A stretch of 64,000 bases of DNA, taken from positions 2,108,001 through 2,172,000 of the forward strand of contig NZ_BNJG01000002.1 in NCBI RefSeq assembly GCF_016587375.1, read 5' to 3'. A program made the translations under genes and the position numbers. Of the stretch, positions 26,328-36,524 are shown one piece after another. Source of the stretch: Ktedonobacter robiniae (lineage in GTDB: Bacteria > Chloroflexota > Ktedonobacteria > Ktedonobacterales > Ktedonobacteraceae). Position 1 is the stretch's first letter. Each line of letters starts with the position of its first letter. Under the pieces are notes generated by a model. That model did no database searches and was not told the DNA's origin. It was given only the letters and a program-made list of their open reading frames with translations.

Positions 26328-27446
26328 ATGGATGAGCAAGTAGTACGCTGGGAATATTACCCACGCGTGGCCAACCATGCCGTTACTCGTGCCTTTGTCG
26401 AGCGCTTAGTCCTCAAGGGCAAACGCCCGAAAACCGTTGATGCCTACGCGCGCGCTATCGAAGATCTCCTCGCGTATTTTACCACCACTAACCCTGAACG
26501 TTTCCTGGAAGCTGATGAAGCTGATTTAGACAACTACATCACCAGCCTCAAACAGCGCGGGCCAAAGAAACGAGGACGAGGAGGGATGATCGACGATGAA
26601 ACCAAGATTCGTTATCTTACTGGACGCAAACTTTCGGATAATACCATTGCCTTGCGCGTCGTGGCCTGCCGCCGTTTCTACGATTATCTGTTGCAGAAAC
26701 GGCGGCGTTCTGATCCAGTCAATCCGATAGCACGAGGCAATGATGGCCGTGATGGTCGCCGCCCGGAGCGGGGGCCAGCAACCCCGAGGAAGCGGCTCCC
26801 CTGGGTGCCATCAGATGAGGTGTGGGAGCGTTTTGTCCAGCATGTTCTTTTGCAGGAGGATGCCCGCACCAAAGCCATGATTTTACTTGCCTACGATGCC
26901 GCACTACGGCGAGAGGAACTCATGTCCTTGCAGGTGGATGACATTGATTGGGCACGCGGCCTGGTCACCATCAGACCAGAGATCACCAAAGGCGGGCGGA
27001 TGCGCTATGTCCCAGTCTCAGCCTGTGTTCTGCACCTGGTCCGTGACTACCTTGAAGGAAATCGTCGGGCGCTCATCGCCGCTTACGACGGCGACGACGC
27101 TGGCCTGATTTTTTTGTCTGAGTCCACGCGAAATCCTAGCCGCCCTCTCGCTGTAGGGGCTTTTGACGAAATCGTCGAACGGGTTCGTGAGAAAGTGGGC
27201 TTACCAGCACTCACCCCCCACACCTTACGTCATCAACGCTGCACTCTCCTCAAAAGAGCAGGGGTGAGTTTGGATGATATTGCCCTCTTTGCCGGCCACA
27301 GGAGCACAGAATCAAAGCGCCTGTATATTCATTTAGCTCCTAGCGAACTCAGTAAACGTATCCGAGAAAAGGTAGAACCGTTTGATGCACCTATCAAAGC
27401 ACTGATTGAACAGGTGAGAAGCCAGGAGATACCTCATGATGAGTAA
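26328..27446 (+). CDS. Tyrosine recombinase, TnpA of Tn554-like set 1
   Basis: The 372-residue tyrosine recombinase has an N-terminal SAM-like core-binding domain and a catalytic domain. Catalytic residues are Arg in YDAALRREELMSL, His298-x-x-Arg301 in TPHTLRHQR, His324 in FAGHRS and Tyr333 in SKRLYIHL. An AGGAG site precedes the ATG. Its last codons overlap the next recombinase gene by 11 bases, a layout matching tnpA-tnpB of Tn554, in which two tyrosine recombinases act together for site-specific transposition. The gene looks intact. Confidence 0.88.
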   Translation: MDEQVVRWEYYPRVANHAVTRAFVERLVLKGKRPKTVDAYARAIEDLLAYFTTTNPERFLEADEADLDNYITSLKQRGPKKRGRGGMIDDETKIRYLTGRKLSDNTIALRVVACRRFYDYLLQKRRRSDPVNPIARGNDGRDGRRPERGPATPRKRLPWVPSDEVWERFVQHVLLQEDARTKAMILLAYDAALRREELMSLQVDDIDWARGLVTIRPEITKGGRMRYVPVSACVLHLVRDYLEGNRRALIAAYDGDDAGLIFLSESTRNPSRPLAVGAFDEIVERVREKVGLPALTPHTLRHQRCTLLKRAGVSLDDIALFAGHRSTESKRLYIHLAPSELSKRIREKVEPFDAPIKALIEQVRSQEIPHDE

Positions 27447-29520
27447 TGCTCTTCCTGCCCAACACGCTACCAGAGATTGGACAATGCCTGTTGTCCCAGA
27501 CAACTATGACAGAAGTGCGCTTACCGAGGACGAACGATGGGCGCTGGCCCAGTCAGCAATTCCCAACTTCCACTGGCAAAGCGCAACAGCGACGACAACA
27601 AAAAAGGTTCTGGCGCGCTTCGATCAGCCGATTATTGATGTGTTTTATCTCCGACGCCATGCAAAGCTCCCAGATGATCGCCTCCTTGCCCTGCTCTTTA
27701 TGCGTCGTCAAATGCATCGCATGGGAAAGATGTTTTGGGATTGGGAGCAAAAGGAATGGATTGACCTTCTCTGCCCAACTTCAGCCTTGTTTTGCGCAAA
27801 GTATGGACAACGCGCCGGCCAAATTCGCACCACCGTGATAGACACGGCCTATCTCCTTGGAGGCGTGGCTGACCTCCGATTAGCAGGGATTAGCCAGGAG
27901 GCTTCAACAACGGCGAAAGTCTGCTTCGGGCACAAACTTTTGACAGCCCAATGCCACAGAATCATCGGCATGCTTGCAGGGAAGGGCTACATCGACAGCA
28001 AAACGACTTTTCAGGATGTGCGGTACGTTCTCAGTATGCTCTTTCTGCTCAAGCGTACTCCCTATCTAGAGGATATTTCTGAAGAATTACTCGACTCTAT
28101 CGCCCTGGAGAGCGATCATAAGCGAATGGTCATTGGGAGAGTTCACAGCGTACTCCAGGATCTCAATATCCTCTCTCAGAGAGAAATACCAATCTCGTCC
28201 CATCGCTTTAATTCGAGCGGGATGGCACAAGATTGGTATGAGTGGGCCATGGCCTGGTTTGACCAGACCGTTGATCTGAGCCTGGGCACAAAAAAAGCGT
28301 TTCTTTTCCATATTCTGGTCACGGGCCGATGGCTTTCTGAACATGCTCCCCACATCCACATACCAGCGCAATGGACTGAAGACCTGGCGCTTCGTTTCAG
28401 AGCTGATATCTGTTCGTGGACAAATGGGCAATACGCAAGTGATAGCGCGCGGCACAAGCTTGCAAGCCAGGGGCTCCTGAACAAACCATTGGGACCACAG
28501 GCGATTTATCAGTATCTGACGGCGTTGCGGCGTTACTTCACCGATCTGAGTCGGCGATCATATACCGTCAGCGGAGTGCCAGCAGGCAAAATCAGGCTCG
28601 ACTTTACCCCGAAGGAGGTTCTGGTTCCCCCCGACCCGATCAGACGAGCGCTCGATGCGGTCAATCCACGAGATATTGATTTACAGGTGTGGGCAAAACT
28701 GGCCATGGCAGCAGCGACCCTCACCCAAAGTGATCTCCCTCAGCGAGCAGCGTATCCCCTCAGTTTCTATCGAGCTTTAGGGCTGATATGGGCTGCTTCA
28801 GCATGTCGTACCAATGAGATTATTCGTCTTCGTCTCGATTGTCTTCGGAGCGACTGGGACCCAGACATGCGAGATGATGACGATCAGCCTGTCCCACGAT
28901 TACCTTCCTCTCTTTCAGGCAAACCCGCATCACAAGAGCAGCAGGCAGCAGAGATTCCCAAAATTCATTATCTCCATATCCCTGCAGGGAAAAATCGAGG
29001 TCCATACTGGATCTGGGTTCCCGGCTATGTAGCTGATGCCATCAACGCCTGGAAACAGGAATGCCCTTGCCACCAGAAACAAGTCCTCGATGTGAAGGAT
29101 CGTGAGAAAGTAGACTACCTCTTCTGTTACAAAAACGCACGAGTAGGGAGGTCATTTCTGAATCAATCGCTCATCCCTATTTTATGTGCTAAAGCCGGAG
29201 TAGACACTGAAGATGCCAAAGGGCGTATCACAGGGCATCGTGGCAGGAGCTCGTGTTTGACCCTGTTACGCAACAAGGGTGTCAGCCTTGATGATTTGGC
29301 CGAGTATGCAGGGCACGCAGATTCCAGGACCATTAGACGTTATGCCCGACAGGACCCGATATTGCTCCATCGTGTTGTTCGCGACGCAGACGACGTGAGC
29401 CGGATCGTCGAAGGGTGGTTGAGTTGGATGCAGCCGCCCAAGGATTACCCGCGCTCCGCTGGTTCATTGGCTATGATGTCGATGGTGAGCCGATGTACTG
29501 TGGAAACCAGGTCTATGTGA
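27436..29520 (+). CDS. Large tyrosine recombinase, TnpB of Tn554-like set 1, C-terminus frameshifted
   Basis: A large recombinase (about 660 genuine residues) with Arg in ASACRTNEIIRLRL, the block GHRGRSSCLTLL in place of H-x-x-R, and AGHADSRTIRRYARQ with the final His and nucleophilic Tyr. The ATG overlaps the end of tnpA and has an AGGAG site. After residue ~659 the frame enters nonsense and stops at 29520, while the family-like C-terminus continues in another frame from 29415. One extra G in the GGG run at 29413-29415 would join them (IVEG to VVELDAAAQG). The catalytic domain is complete, so activity may survive. Confidence 0.85.
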   Translation: MMSNALPAQHATRDWTMPVVPDNYDRSALTEDERWALAQSAIPNFHWQSATATTTKKVLARFDQPIIDVFYLRRHAKLPDDRLLALLFMRRQMHRMGKMFWDWEQKEWIDLLCPTSALFCAKYGQRAGQIRTTVIDTAYLLGGVADLRLAGISQEASTTAKVCFGHKLLTAQCHRIIGMLAGKGYIDSKTTFQDVRYVLSMLFLLKRTPYLEDISEELLDSIALESDHKRMVIGRVHSVLQDLNILSQREIPISSHRFNSSGMAQDWYEWAMAWFDQTVDLSLGTKKAFLFHILVTGRWLSEHAPHIHIPAQWTEDLALRFRADICSWTNGQYASDSARHKLASQGLLNKPLGPQAIYQYLTALRRYFTDLSRRSYTVSGVPAGKIRLDFTPKEVLVPPDPIRRALDAVNPRDIDLQVWAKLAMAAATLTQSDLPQRAAYPLSFYRALGLIWAASACRTNEIIRLRLDCLRSDWDPDMRDDDDQPVPRLPSSLSGKPASQEQQAAEIPKIHYLHIPAGKNRGPYWIWVPGYVADAINAWKQECPCHQKQVLDVKDREKVDYLFCYKNARVGRSFLNQSLIPILCAKAGVDTEDAKGRITGHRGRSSCLTLLRNKGVSLDDLAEYAGHADSRTIRRYARQDPILLHRVVRDADDVSRIVEGWLSWMQPPKDYPRSAGSLAMMSMVSRCTVETRSM

Positions 29521-29981
29521 CTTGTCCTCACCGACTGAGTTGTGAGCGTTGCGGGATGTTTATTGGAGGAACGAAAGCCAAACTCTTACATGAAGGGCAA
29601 AATACCCTGCCAGTTTCGTCGAAAGTTCCAATGACACCACTCGAAACATGCATCGTGAAAGGCGATGCGAAAGGAGCAAAAGAGTGTCAGATGGTTTTGC
29701 AACATGTGCCTGCACCTGAAACGCCGGATATCAAGCTCATCTTCAACCCTGAAGGATTAAGCAACGCCGAGTTAGACAAACTGGCAGGACTGGCCACACC
29801 TTCAGCATTAGAAAAGTTACACCAGGCACTTGATACTCATGAGAAGAAATTAGCAGACATGCAGCAGCAGCACAAAACCGGTCGTAATGCTCTTGTAAAT
29901 GCGCAGAAAAAACGAATTGCGTTTATCCAAGAATTGATCACTAAGAGTGGGCAATGCCAGCAAAAGCAGGAAAGCAATTGA
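29415..29981 (+). pseudogene. Displaced C-terminal part of the large recombinase (or TnpC-like protein)
   Basis: From VVELDAAAQGLPALRWFIGY onward this 188-residue frame carries a cysteine cluster (MYCGNQVYVTCPHRLSCERC) and an extended helical tail (ALEKLHQALDTHEKKLADMQ). The recombinase at 38115-38957 also has a cysteine cluster after its catalytic tyrosine, so this piece is best explained as the frameshifted end of the upstream gene. It begins with a GTG without a clear ribosome binding site. An independent Tn554 TnpC-like coiled-coil protein is the alternative. Confidence 0.6.
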
Positions 29982-30021
29982 GGAAAAATGCCGCCAGACT
30001 CGGTTTGTCTCTGCGGTTGAT

Positions 30022-30149
30022 TGTAAATCCCAAGATTATTCTGGCGAAAATCCCATAATTGTCCTGATGAACAAGTTGTTCAGGGGAGCTTGCCCACCAG
30101 GATAATTACTGGAAAAGGAGGCCAGTTGTATGTTATGTTGGTATTTACA
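30022..30149 (+). repeat. Miniature inverted-repeat element, copy 1
   Basis: Begins TGTAAATCCCAAGATTATTC and ends with TTTACA. Its first ~110 bases are the reverse complement of the element at 30953-31076. Coding capacity is nil. A further lone end (GAATACTGTTGGGATTTACA) lies at 30216-30235. Confidence 0.85.
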
Positions 30150-30426
30150 CATGAAAACCTCATCAGGAGTGGTGCGCCAACAACGCATGGCGTTTCAAAT
30201 CTGGCTATGAGCCGAATACTGTTGGGATTTACATAGAGAGTTGCAACAGGGTGATAGAGTATGTCTAGTACTCAACGGGCAATTATATCAATTCATCATT
30301 GGGCAAAGGGAGGAACACATGGAAGAACGAGACGCGCCAAAGGTCGGTGAATGTTCCTTTATCGGTAGGCAGGCCGTGGGCGGGAAACCCGCCCACACGG
30401 AATCGAAGGAAGACAAGGGAACCGGG

Positions 30427-30939
30427 TTGGAATCGACACCACGCCTCCAACTCCTCATGCCAGACCTTCAGTTGCTCCGCCTCGATCACGCGCCAGCCCT
30501 GCTTGCGTTCGAGCGGGAGAATCGGGCCTACTTCGCGGCGTCGATACCGGATCGGGGGGACGAGTTCTTCGCCGAGTTCGACACGCGGCTTGCGCAACTG
30601 CTCGAGTGGCAGGCCGCTGGGGCGGATTACCTCCACTTGCTGGTGACCGAGCGCGGCGAGGTGGTGGGGCGGGTGAACCTGGTTGAAGTGGCAGATGGGT
30701 CGGCGGAACTGGGGTACCGGATCGCGCGGAAGGCCGCGGGGTTGGGACTGGCCACAGCGGCGGTGCGCAAGGTGCGTGAGCTCGCCGTCACAAAGTACGG
30801 ACTCACTAGGTTGCGCGCGAGAGTCACGCTGGACAATCCGGCCTCGCGCAAGGTGCTTGAACACAACGGATTCGTCGCCGTCGATGAGCTAACGCTCAAC
30901 GGCAAGCCAGCCATGTCCTACATCTGCGAACTTCGGTGA
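30427..30939 (+). CDS. GNAT acetyltransferase of the RimJ/RimL type, in a repeat-flanked cassette
   Basis: About 170 residues with the RimJ/RimL layout: TPRLQLL at the start, VVGRVNLVEVADGSAELGY, motif A ARKAAGLGLATAAVRKV and the closing ASRKVLEHNGFVAVDE. It would acetylate a protein N-terminus or a small amine. The start is uncertain. A TTG at 30427 gives the family-like N-terminus, ATG 30457 is shorter, and the frame is open back to 30241. The gene is clearly GC-richer than its surroundings and sits between inverted copies of a ~125-bp miniature element, which suggests mobilisation as a cassette. Confidence 0.8.
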   Translation: MESTPRLQLLMPDLQLLRLDHAPALLAFERENRAYFAASIPDRGDEFFAEFDTRLAQLLEWQAAGADYLHLLVTERGEVVGRVNLVEVADGSAELGYRIARKAAGLGLATAAVRKVRELAVTKYGLTRLRARVTLDNPASRKVLEHNGFVAVDELTLNGKPAMSYICELR

Positions 30940-30952
30940 CGCAATGCACTCG

Positions 30953-31076
30953 TGTAAATCCCAACACTATTCTGGCCGCTTTTCCAATAATTGTCCCAGG
31001 TTGGGTAAGCTCCCCTGAACAACTTGTTCACCAGGATAATTATGGGATTTTCGCCAGAATACTGTTGGGATTTACA
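30953..31076 (-). repeat. Miniature inverted-repeat element, copy 2
   Basis: Starts TGTAAATCCCAACACTATTC and ends GAATACTGTTGGGATTTACA, which are near-perfect terminal inverted repeats. It is inverted relative to copy 1 and lies 13 bases past the GNAT stop. Confidence 0.88.
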
Positions 31077-31169
31077 CCTGTAAAACACGTATCAGATTGC
31101 AGTTGACAACTGAAAATCATCCTATATAATCGGCAGTTCGTTTGAGTTGAAATGAAGCTCTCCCTTCTG

Positions 31170-31649
31170 TCAAGGCAGGATCGCACTCTTTAGTTGTCTT
31201 GCAATCTGTGCGGCGTGAAGAGCGTCATGAGAAACCATATGCAGGGTATGGCTGCTGATGGTAATAGTGCCCTGTTCTTCGTGCTGCCCAGTGCGCTCCC
31301 ACTCCTGTGGTGAGAACTGCGCCAGTTCAGTCACATGTTGTGCGCGGAAGCGATTGAAGGCAGCCAGGGCCTCACGCAAGGAAGCCTCAGCGTAGTTGCG
31401 TTCTCTCGCCCACAGGTCCTGGTCGTAGGCAACGCTCACCCGGTGAGCGTTGTCCCGCATGAGGCGCATACGGGAGAGCGCTTGCTCTTCAGCGTCTCGC
31501 AGGTGACAGATGACCTCAACGATCGACCATCCCTCGTCACCACCCCGTGCCGTAGTAGCTTGCTCTTGCGTGCAGCCATCCAGCAGTGCCTCCAATATCT
31601 CATGTGTTGCTCGTAGAGCATTCAACAAATCTTGTGCAATGTTGTGCAT
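31170..31649 (-). CDS. DinB-family protein
   Basis: The 159-residue helix-bundle protein has the DinB_2-like layout. The first helix contains ATHEILEALLDG, and the metal-binding histidines lie in SIVEVICHLRDAEEQALSRM (~His49) and MVSHDALHAAQIARQL near residues 138-153. It is only distantly similar to the DinB protein at 9200 and has no neighbouring partner. Members are putative metal-dependent hydrolases or thiol transferases. A -10-like TATAAT motif lies upstream in the opposite orientation and is not clearly related. Confidence 0.8.
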   Translation of the reverse strand: MHNIAQDLLNALRATHEILEALLDGCTQEQATTARGGDEGWSIVEVICHLRDAEEQALSRMRLMRDNAHRVSVAYDQDLWARERNYAEASLREALAAFNRFRAQHVTELAQFSPQEWERTGQHEEQGTITISSHTLHMVSHDALHAAQIARQLKSAILP

Positions 31650-31815
31650 GTCTTTACTCCGTAGATAGAGCGTTTCGTGCTACTTGAGTAGATTCACCAA
31701 TCAGTCTGAACTGAGATGAGAGCATCTGCTGATCTACATGATCAGTTTGGAGGCAGTCAGGTGGATACCTCTCAAGAGGAAACAGCATGATCTCGTCGCA
31801 TCTCAACAAGCGCTG

Positions 31816-31888
31816 AGTATAGCAGAACGAGAGCGCAAGCGTACCGTCCTTCCGAACGATGTGCTTGCACTCTCGTTCTGCTATACTA
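31816..31888. repeat. Long near-perfect hairpin
   Basis: Arms of about 25 bases (AGTATAGCAGAACGAGAG... and ...CTCTCGTTCTGCTATACT) enclose a loop of about 22 bases. The right arm ends exactly where the IS630-like inverted repeat begins. It could be a miniature palindromic element or one that served as a transposon target. Confidence 0.8.
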
Positions 31889-32381
31889 GTAGTCAGTCCA
31901 GTTTGTTATTGATGGCAGGATAGAGATCATGGAGCGTGTCACGAGCATCATTGCAGGTAAACCGCCAGGAAATGGTACAACGCTGAGCATTGCGCTCTAC
32001 CTGCACGGCTGCGATGCGCTGACGTAACTCCTGCATAGTTTGCACACGATGCGAGAGACAGACACGAGCAAAAATACCAATCTCAATTTCCGCCATATGA
32101 AGCCAACTTGCATGTTTGGGTGTGGAGTGAAACTATGGAAGTATTGCGGCTGATGCCGAAGGTCTCGCAAATCTGCTGGTCCGTCCAGCCATCGGCCGCT
32201 TTGAGCAAGGCGTGCGCTCGAGTAAATGTTCTTGCATTGGCTTTGCCTGCATGGATGAACGTTTGCAGTGAAGCGCGATCTGAGTCCGTCAACACGACAG
32301 GGATGGGATGTTTCATCGCAAACTCCTGATTTTTCCATCAGTATCTCATCCCTGTCAATTCCAATTTGGACTAACTACTAG
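31887..32381 (-). mobile_element. Internally deleted IS630-family element
   Basis: Ends are inverted repeats: CTAGTAGTCAGTCCAGTTTG at 31887 and, reversed, CTAGTAGTTAGTCCAAATTG at 32381. Inside, the minus strand encodes the N-terminal helix-turn-helix of an IS630 transposase (ANARTFTRAHALLKAADGW, QQICETFGIS). It passes directly into the C-terminal end (MAEIEIGIFARVC, RIAAVQVERNAQ) in another frame. The DDE core is missing. At 495 bp it is a MITE-like derivative that could only be moved in trans. Confidence 0.75.
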
Positions 32382-32481
32382 AAGACCCACCTGTATCCGA
32401 AACATGTAGACGTCATTTGTGTAGGACATCAACTACTGTGGGCGAGTATCATATCGATTAGTAGTTGGGATTATCCGCTCG

Positions 32482-33801
32482 CTACTTTCGTGCAGCCAAG
32501 ACTTTTGCAACAATCCCTGGATGGAGAAGAGCAAATGGAGAGCGAAGCATGTGCAGCACCTCCAGAAAGACCAAAAGATCCTTTTGGTCTTTCGTCAGCA
32601 AGTCAAAAATGCGGTCTACATACTGGTCTGCAAGCCCTTGTTTCGCCTTTGCTGGTGCGTCACCGGATGAAGCCAATATCCATGGTGTCCGAATGGTGCG
32701 AGCCACCTGGCGCTGGAAGGCGCGGGAGAAGCCTTCCTGCCGCTTCTTTGTCCTGTATTGCTTGAGGTAAGTATCAAGGATGAGTGCTTCGAGTACAGCG
32801 ATCGTCATGCCTTGCCCATAGACAGGATTGAGTGTGCACGCCGCATCTCCCATAATGACGAGGTTGCCAGGGAAACGCTTCAGGCGCTCAAAATGGCGGA
32901 GACGGTTCTCTGTCCGACGATAACCATAAATCGGTGAGAGGGGCTTCGCATCTTTGATCGCCTCATAGATTATGGGATCTGGAAGCTTTTGGGCAAATGC
33001 GCGATACTCCTCCTCGTTGGTTGAGGGATACTCCTCTCGGGTTCCTGAGAACCCGACCATCCAGCGTTCGCCTTCCACTCGCATCAGAATACCGCCCCGG
33101 CGTGTATTGTCTCTCGCCTGGATAGCAATAATGCCTGTCCACTCTGCTTGAAAGTTTATCGGGGGCTCGTAGACCTGGGTTGCATAGCCGATGTGCGCAT
33201 CTACTATAGTTTCTTGTGGAGGCTCATATCCAAGTTCTTCCAACCATTGGACTGCACGCGAAGCAGCACCGCTTGCATCCACTACCAAAGCGCCTTCAAG
33301 CTCGTGAATATCGCCTTTGGTAGGCCCTCTTTTGCGAAATTGAACACCACGTATGGTGTTGGGCTGCTGGCCAGGAAGAAGATGTATAACCTCTACACCC
33401 TCGAGAATATGTACCTGGCTGAGCGCTTGCACATAGTGTCGGATCTGCCATTCCAGTAGTATGCGAGAACAGTTCCATCCCCGCAACAGAGGTGGAATTT
33501 GTAGACACCGGCGCCCTTTGTAAATGTACAGGCTTTTGTGCCCATACAGTTGTTCCACTGCTCCTTGAGCATAGAGTTTTGCTGGGATACCAGGGAATAG
33601 TGACTCAAGGAGTTGCTGCCCTTTGAGCAGCATCGTATGTACCTGGCGGCCCTGGGGAACGCCTGGACGAAACACTGGTGTTTCCGGGTAGTGATCTCGT
33701 TCCAGAATCGTAACGTGATCGAAATGGTTGGTCAGTACGCGGGCAGCAACAAGGCCTGCAATACCACCACCGATGACGATAGCGTGTGTCTTCTGCTTCA
33801 T
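32482..33801 (-). CDS. FAD-dependent monooxygenase / oxidoreductase
   Basis: The 439-residue flavoprotein is of the PHBH-like fold. It has an N-terminal dinucleotide-binding motif AIVIGGGIAGLVAARVL, the ribityl/FAD motif VIMGDAACTLNPVYGQGMT and a long C-terminal helical region. An early PGVPQGRQVHTMLLKGQQLL block is typical of a large group of bacterial FAD-binding monooxygenases related to halogenases and geranylgeranyl reductases. No signal peptide. The truncated gene at 7896 is a paralogue. No biosynthetic neighbour is present, so the substrate is unknown. Confidence 0.85.
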   Translation of the reverse strand: MKQKTHAIVIGGGIAGLVAARVLTNHFDHVTILERDHYPETPVFRPGVPQGRQVHTMLLKGQQLLESLFPGIPAKLYAQGAVEQLYGHKSLYIYKGRRCLQIPPLLRGWNCSRILLEWQIRHYVQALSQVHILEGVEVIHLLPGQQPNTIRGVQFRKRGPTKGDIHELEGALVVDASGAASRAVQWLEELGYEPPQETIVDAHIGYATQVYEPPINFQAEWTGIIAIQARDNTRRGGILMRVEGERWMVGFSGTREEYPSTNEEEYRAFAQKLPDPIIYEAIKDAKPLSPIYGYRRTENRLRHFERLKRFPGNLVIMGDAACTLNPVYGQGMTIAVLEALILDTYLKQYRTKKRQEGFSRAFQRQVARTIRTPWILASSGDAPAKAKQGLADQYVDRIFDLLTKDQKDLLVFLEVLHMLRSPFALLHPGIVAKVLAARK

Positions 33802-33991
33802 GCTTTCTATATTCCGCCTTTAAAATGCTTATAAGAGATGTTCAGAGAGAGGTGTATCGGTATGAGCACTTGCAAAATAGTCGAGAAGCAACCGATGAAA
33901 AAACATAATATGTAGACACTTGTAGCCAAGCAGAGCATTTGTTCGTGCAATATAAAGAGCAGATGTGTCACTTAGAAGGAGCAAGTGATCT

Positions 33992-35140
33992 ATGCGAGTA
34001 CAACGGAACCAGCTGAGCAGCGAAAACGACATTTCCTACACACTTCTCGACGAGAACGATCACCCCGTCCCCGTGGTTTCTGACTTCCTGCGGCATCTGG
34101 GCGCCCGCGGCTTCTCACCCAATACGCTTTCGGCCTACGCATACGATTTGCTGCATTTCATGACCTTTCTCAAGGAGCGACACCTGACTTACGAGGAGTT
34201 CAACCCACCACACGCCATCGCATTCCTGGAATATCTACGTACGCTCCCGAGCCGCACCCAAGTGCGACGCCTGGGCCTGGTACTCTCGACCACAACAAGC
34301 GAGGGCTTTTCCTCCACTCGCCTATCGCCTGCAACGGTGAACCGGGCCATCGCGACCGTTTCCTCCTTTTACGAATATTTGATCCTTTCAGGCCAGTTCT
34401 CCGAACGAGAGAACCCCATTCAACAGGTTGCTGACCCAGTTCTGGCCAGGGTTTCTGAACGGCATCGCCCTTTCATGGGGCATGCCAGTCGTCAACGCCC
34501 TATCCGACGAGCCGTTCGGGTTAAAACCGTGCGGCGGGTGCCGCGCCCGATGGATGACAATCCCATCGACCAGTTGCTGGATTCGCTCAAGCTCCGACGC
34601 GACAAGGCGATGTTGCTCTTAATGCTCCATGGAGGCTTGCGACCGGGTGAAGTCCTCTCGCTGCACTTGGAGGATCTCCAGTGTGGAAGGAGGCGCGTGA
34701 TCATTCGCTATCGCACCGACCATCCCAAGCGCGCCAGGACGAAATCCCGCATGGAGCGCGTGGTCGATCTTCTCCAGCCCGAGACGCTCCAGGCCGTGAG
34801 CGATTACGTCATGTTCGAACGTCCGATAGATACGGAGAGCCCCTACGTTTTTCTTGTGGGTAGTCGGGGAAAACGACGCACAGAACCCTTGGGGTACCAT
34901 GCTTTGGTGAAGCTCTTCGAGCGTCATTGCGAGCGTCTTGGTATCCGCACGCCCTAGGTCACCCCGCACGCGCTACGCCATACGCACGCAACGCGTATGT
35001 GGGAGCAGGGTATGCGAGAACTGACGCTGCAGAAACGTCTCGGGCACGCGTCTCCTGAGTCAACACGTCTCTACACGGCTGTGTCCGACCCTCAGATGGT
35101 GGAGGAGTACCGCCGAGCCCTTGGGGAGGAGCACCAATGA
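33992..35140 (+). pseudogene. Tyrosine recombinase TnpA of Tn554-like set 2, with an in-frame TAG
   Basis: The frame from 33992 (AAGGAG site upstream) encodes a tyrosine recombinase with Arg in LHGGLRPGEVLSLHL. A single TAG at 34955-34957 stops it just before the H-x-x-R box. The same frame continues with VTPHALRHTHAT, KRLGHASPESTRLYTAVSD (His and Tyr) and ends at 35140, overlapping the next ATG as ATGA. The stop probably replaced Trp or Gln. As written, the protein lacks its catalytic histidine and tyrosine and should be inactive. Confidence 0.85.
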
Positions 35141-36369
35141 CCAAACCAACAGTTCTCGGGACAACTCCCATTCCTTCATGCCATCATGCCAGTGATGAGG
35201 AGTACACACAATTTTTGGACAGTGGCGCGACTGGTCCCACCTACAGAAATGAGCTCCGTCAACATCGAAAGCACTTTGTGGCACGCTTTCCGGATCTGCG
35301 TACCTGGTTTTTCATGCCGCTTGCTGAGCGATTTGAAAGTCTTGGGCATGCCAACGCAGAAACGGGAAATCATCACTCATCAAGCGTCTTCGTCCATGTG
35401 CATCACTACCTAAAGTTTCTGGCTTTGCGGGGCTATGCTCCACTGGATTGGGATTGGCTCATTGCCATCTCGCCTCTCTATCTGGGCAAGATACTTGAAC
35501 ATCCTCTCTTCGCTTCAAATGCTTCAACACTGATTGAAGAAGCAGTCGCTCTGGGATATGAACCAGCAGTGGCTCATCAAACCCTCCTGTGGAGTATTTT
35601 CCGCATTTTTTTGCACAAAGGTATTACCCAGGTTGAGCAGATTACCATGGCTGATCTGACGGAGTGTGTTCAAGCGCTGGATCACTTCGGAACCAGACGA
35701 GATGTCGCTCGCTTTTTTTGCTCAGAGGAACGCTACCAGAAGCGAAAAAGGACAAACTACCTTTCATTGCAGATGTTGCAGAATGTGCTGTATCATCGAG
35801 GACAAATTCACGTCATGCCTCGCCGTCGCGGCCAGGGATATTCTGCCCATACGATCGTGAAACCACGTATGGAAACTGTGATTGACCGTTACCTGGTGAC
35901 GCGTCAGGCGAGCCATCCTGATACCATCAGAAAGGTTCGCCGAACCTTACGCCACTTCGCTCACTGGCTTGGACAAGCGCATCCAATACTCGAAGCGTTT
36001 GCAGACGTGACACGAGAGCGCGTGCTAGAGTATGCAGATGCCCTCAACCACATGATCGGCGAGAGAACGAAGCAGCCTTTTGCGACAACGACAAAGTATG
36101 GGATGCTTTCCTACCTCTCTCAATTCTTCCATGATATGGCTGCCTGGGGATGGAAAGATGTTCCCGCGATTCCTCTGTTGCATCAGGGAGATTTGCCCAG
36201 ACTCCCGCAGCGGGTGCCGCGATATATTCCAGATGACCAATTGGACCGACTCATGTCCGCGATTCGAGCTCTGGAGTGCCCCTATCAGCGGGCTGCACTA
36301 CTCATTGCGCGTTGGAGCGGGGCCAGGCGAGAAGAAATTCAACGACTCTCCTTCGATTGTTTGGATAGA
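35137..36369 (+). pseudogene. Large tyrosine recombinase TnpB of Tn554-like set 2, 5' part
   Basis: The first ~410 residues of a large integrase, including the catalytic Arg in ARWSGARREEIQRLSFDCLD. An IS110 element interrupts it there. The rest resumes at 38115. The spliced reading SFDCLD to SYPDGTPRLHIP is in frame, giving a 690-residue protein of the length expected for this family. The ATG overlaps the tnpA stop. Confidence 0.85.
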
Positions 36370-36524
36370 AGCCATAACATTTGTCAAGCCCCCTTTTTGG
36401 GGAGGGGCATTCTTCTCATCCGACACAAAAAGATCTGTTTTGAGAAAAAACACAAAGCTTCCCCCTCGCACCTGGAGAACTTCCAGGTTCTCCTCCCATA
36501 TTCCCAGAGGGAAGGGCGGGGGGT

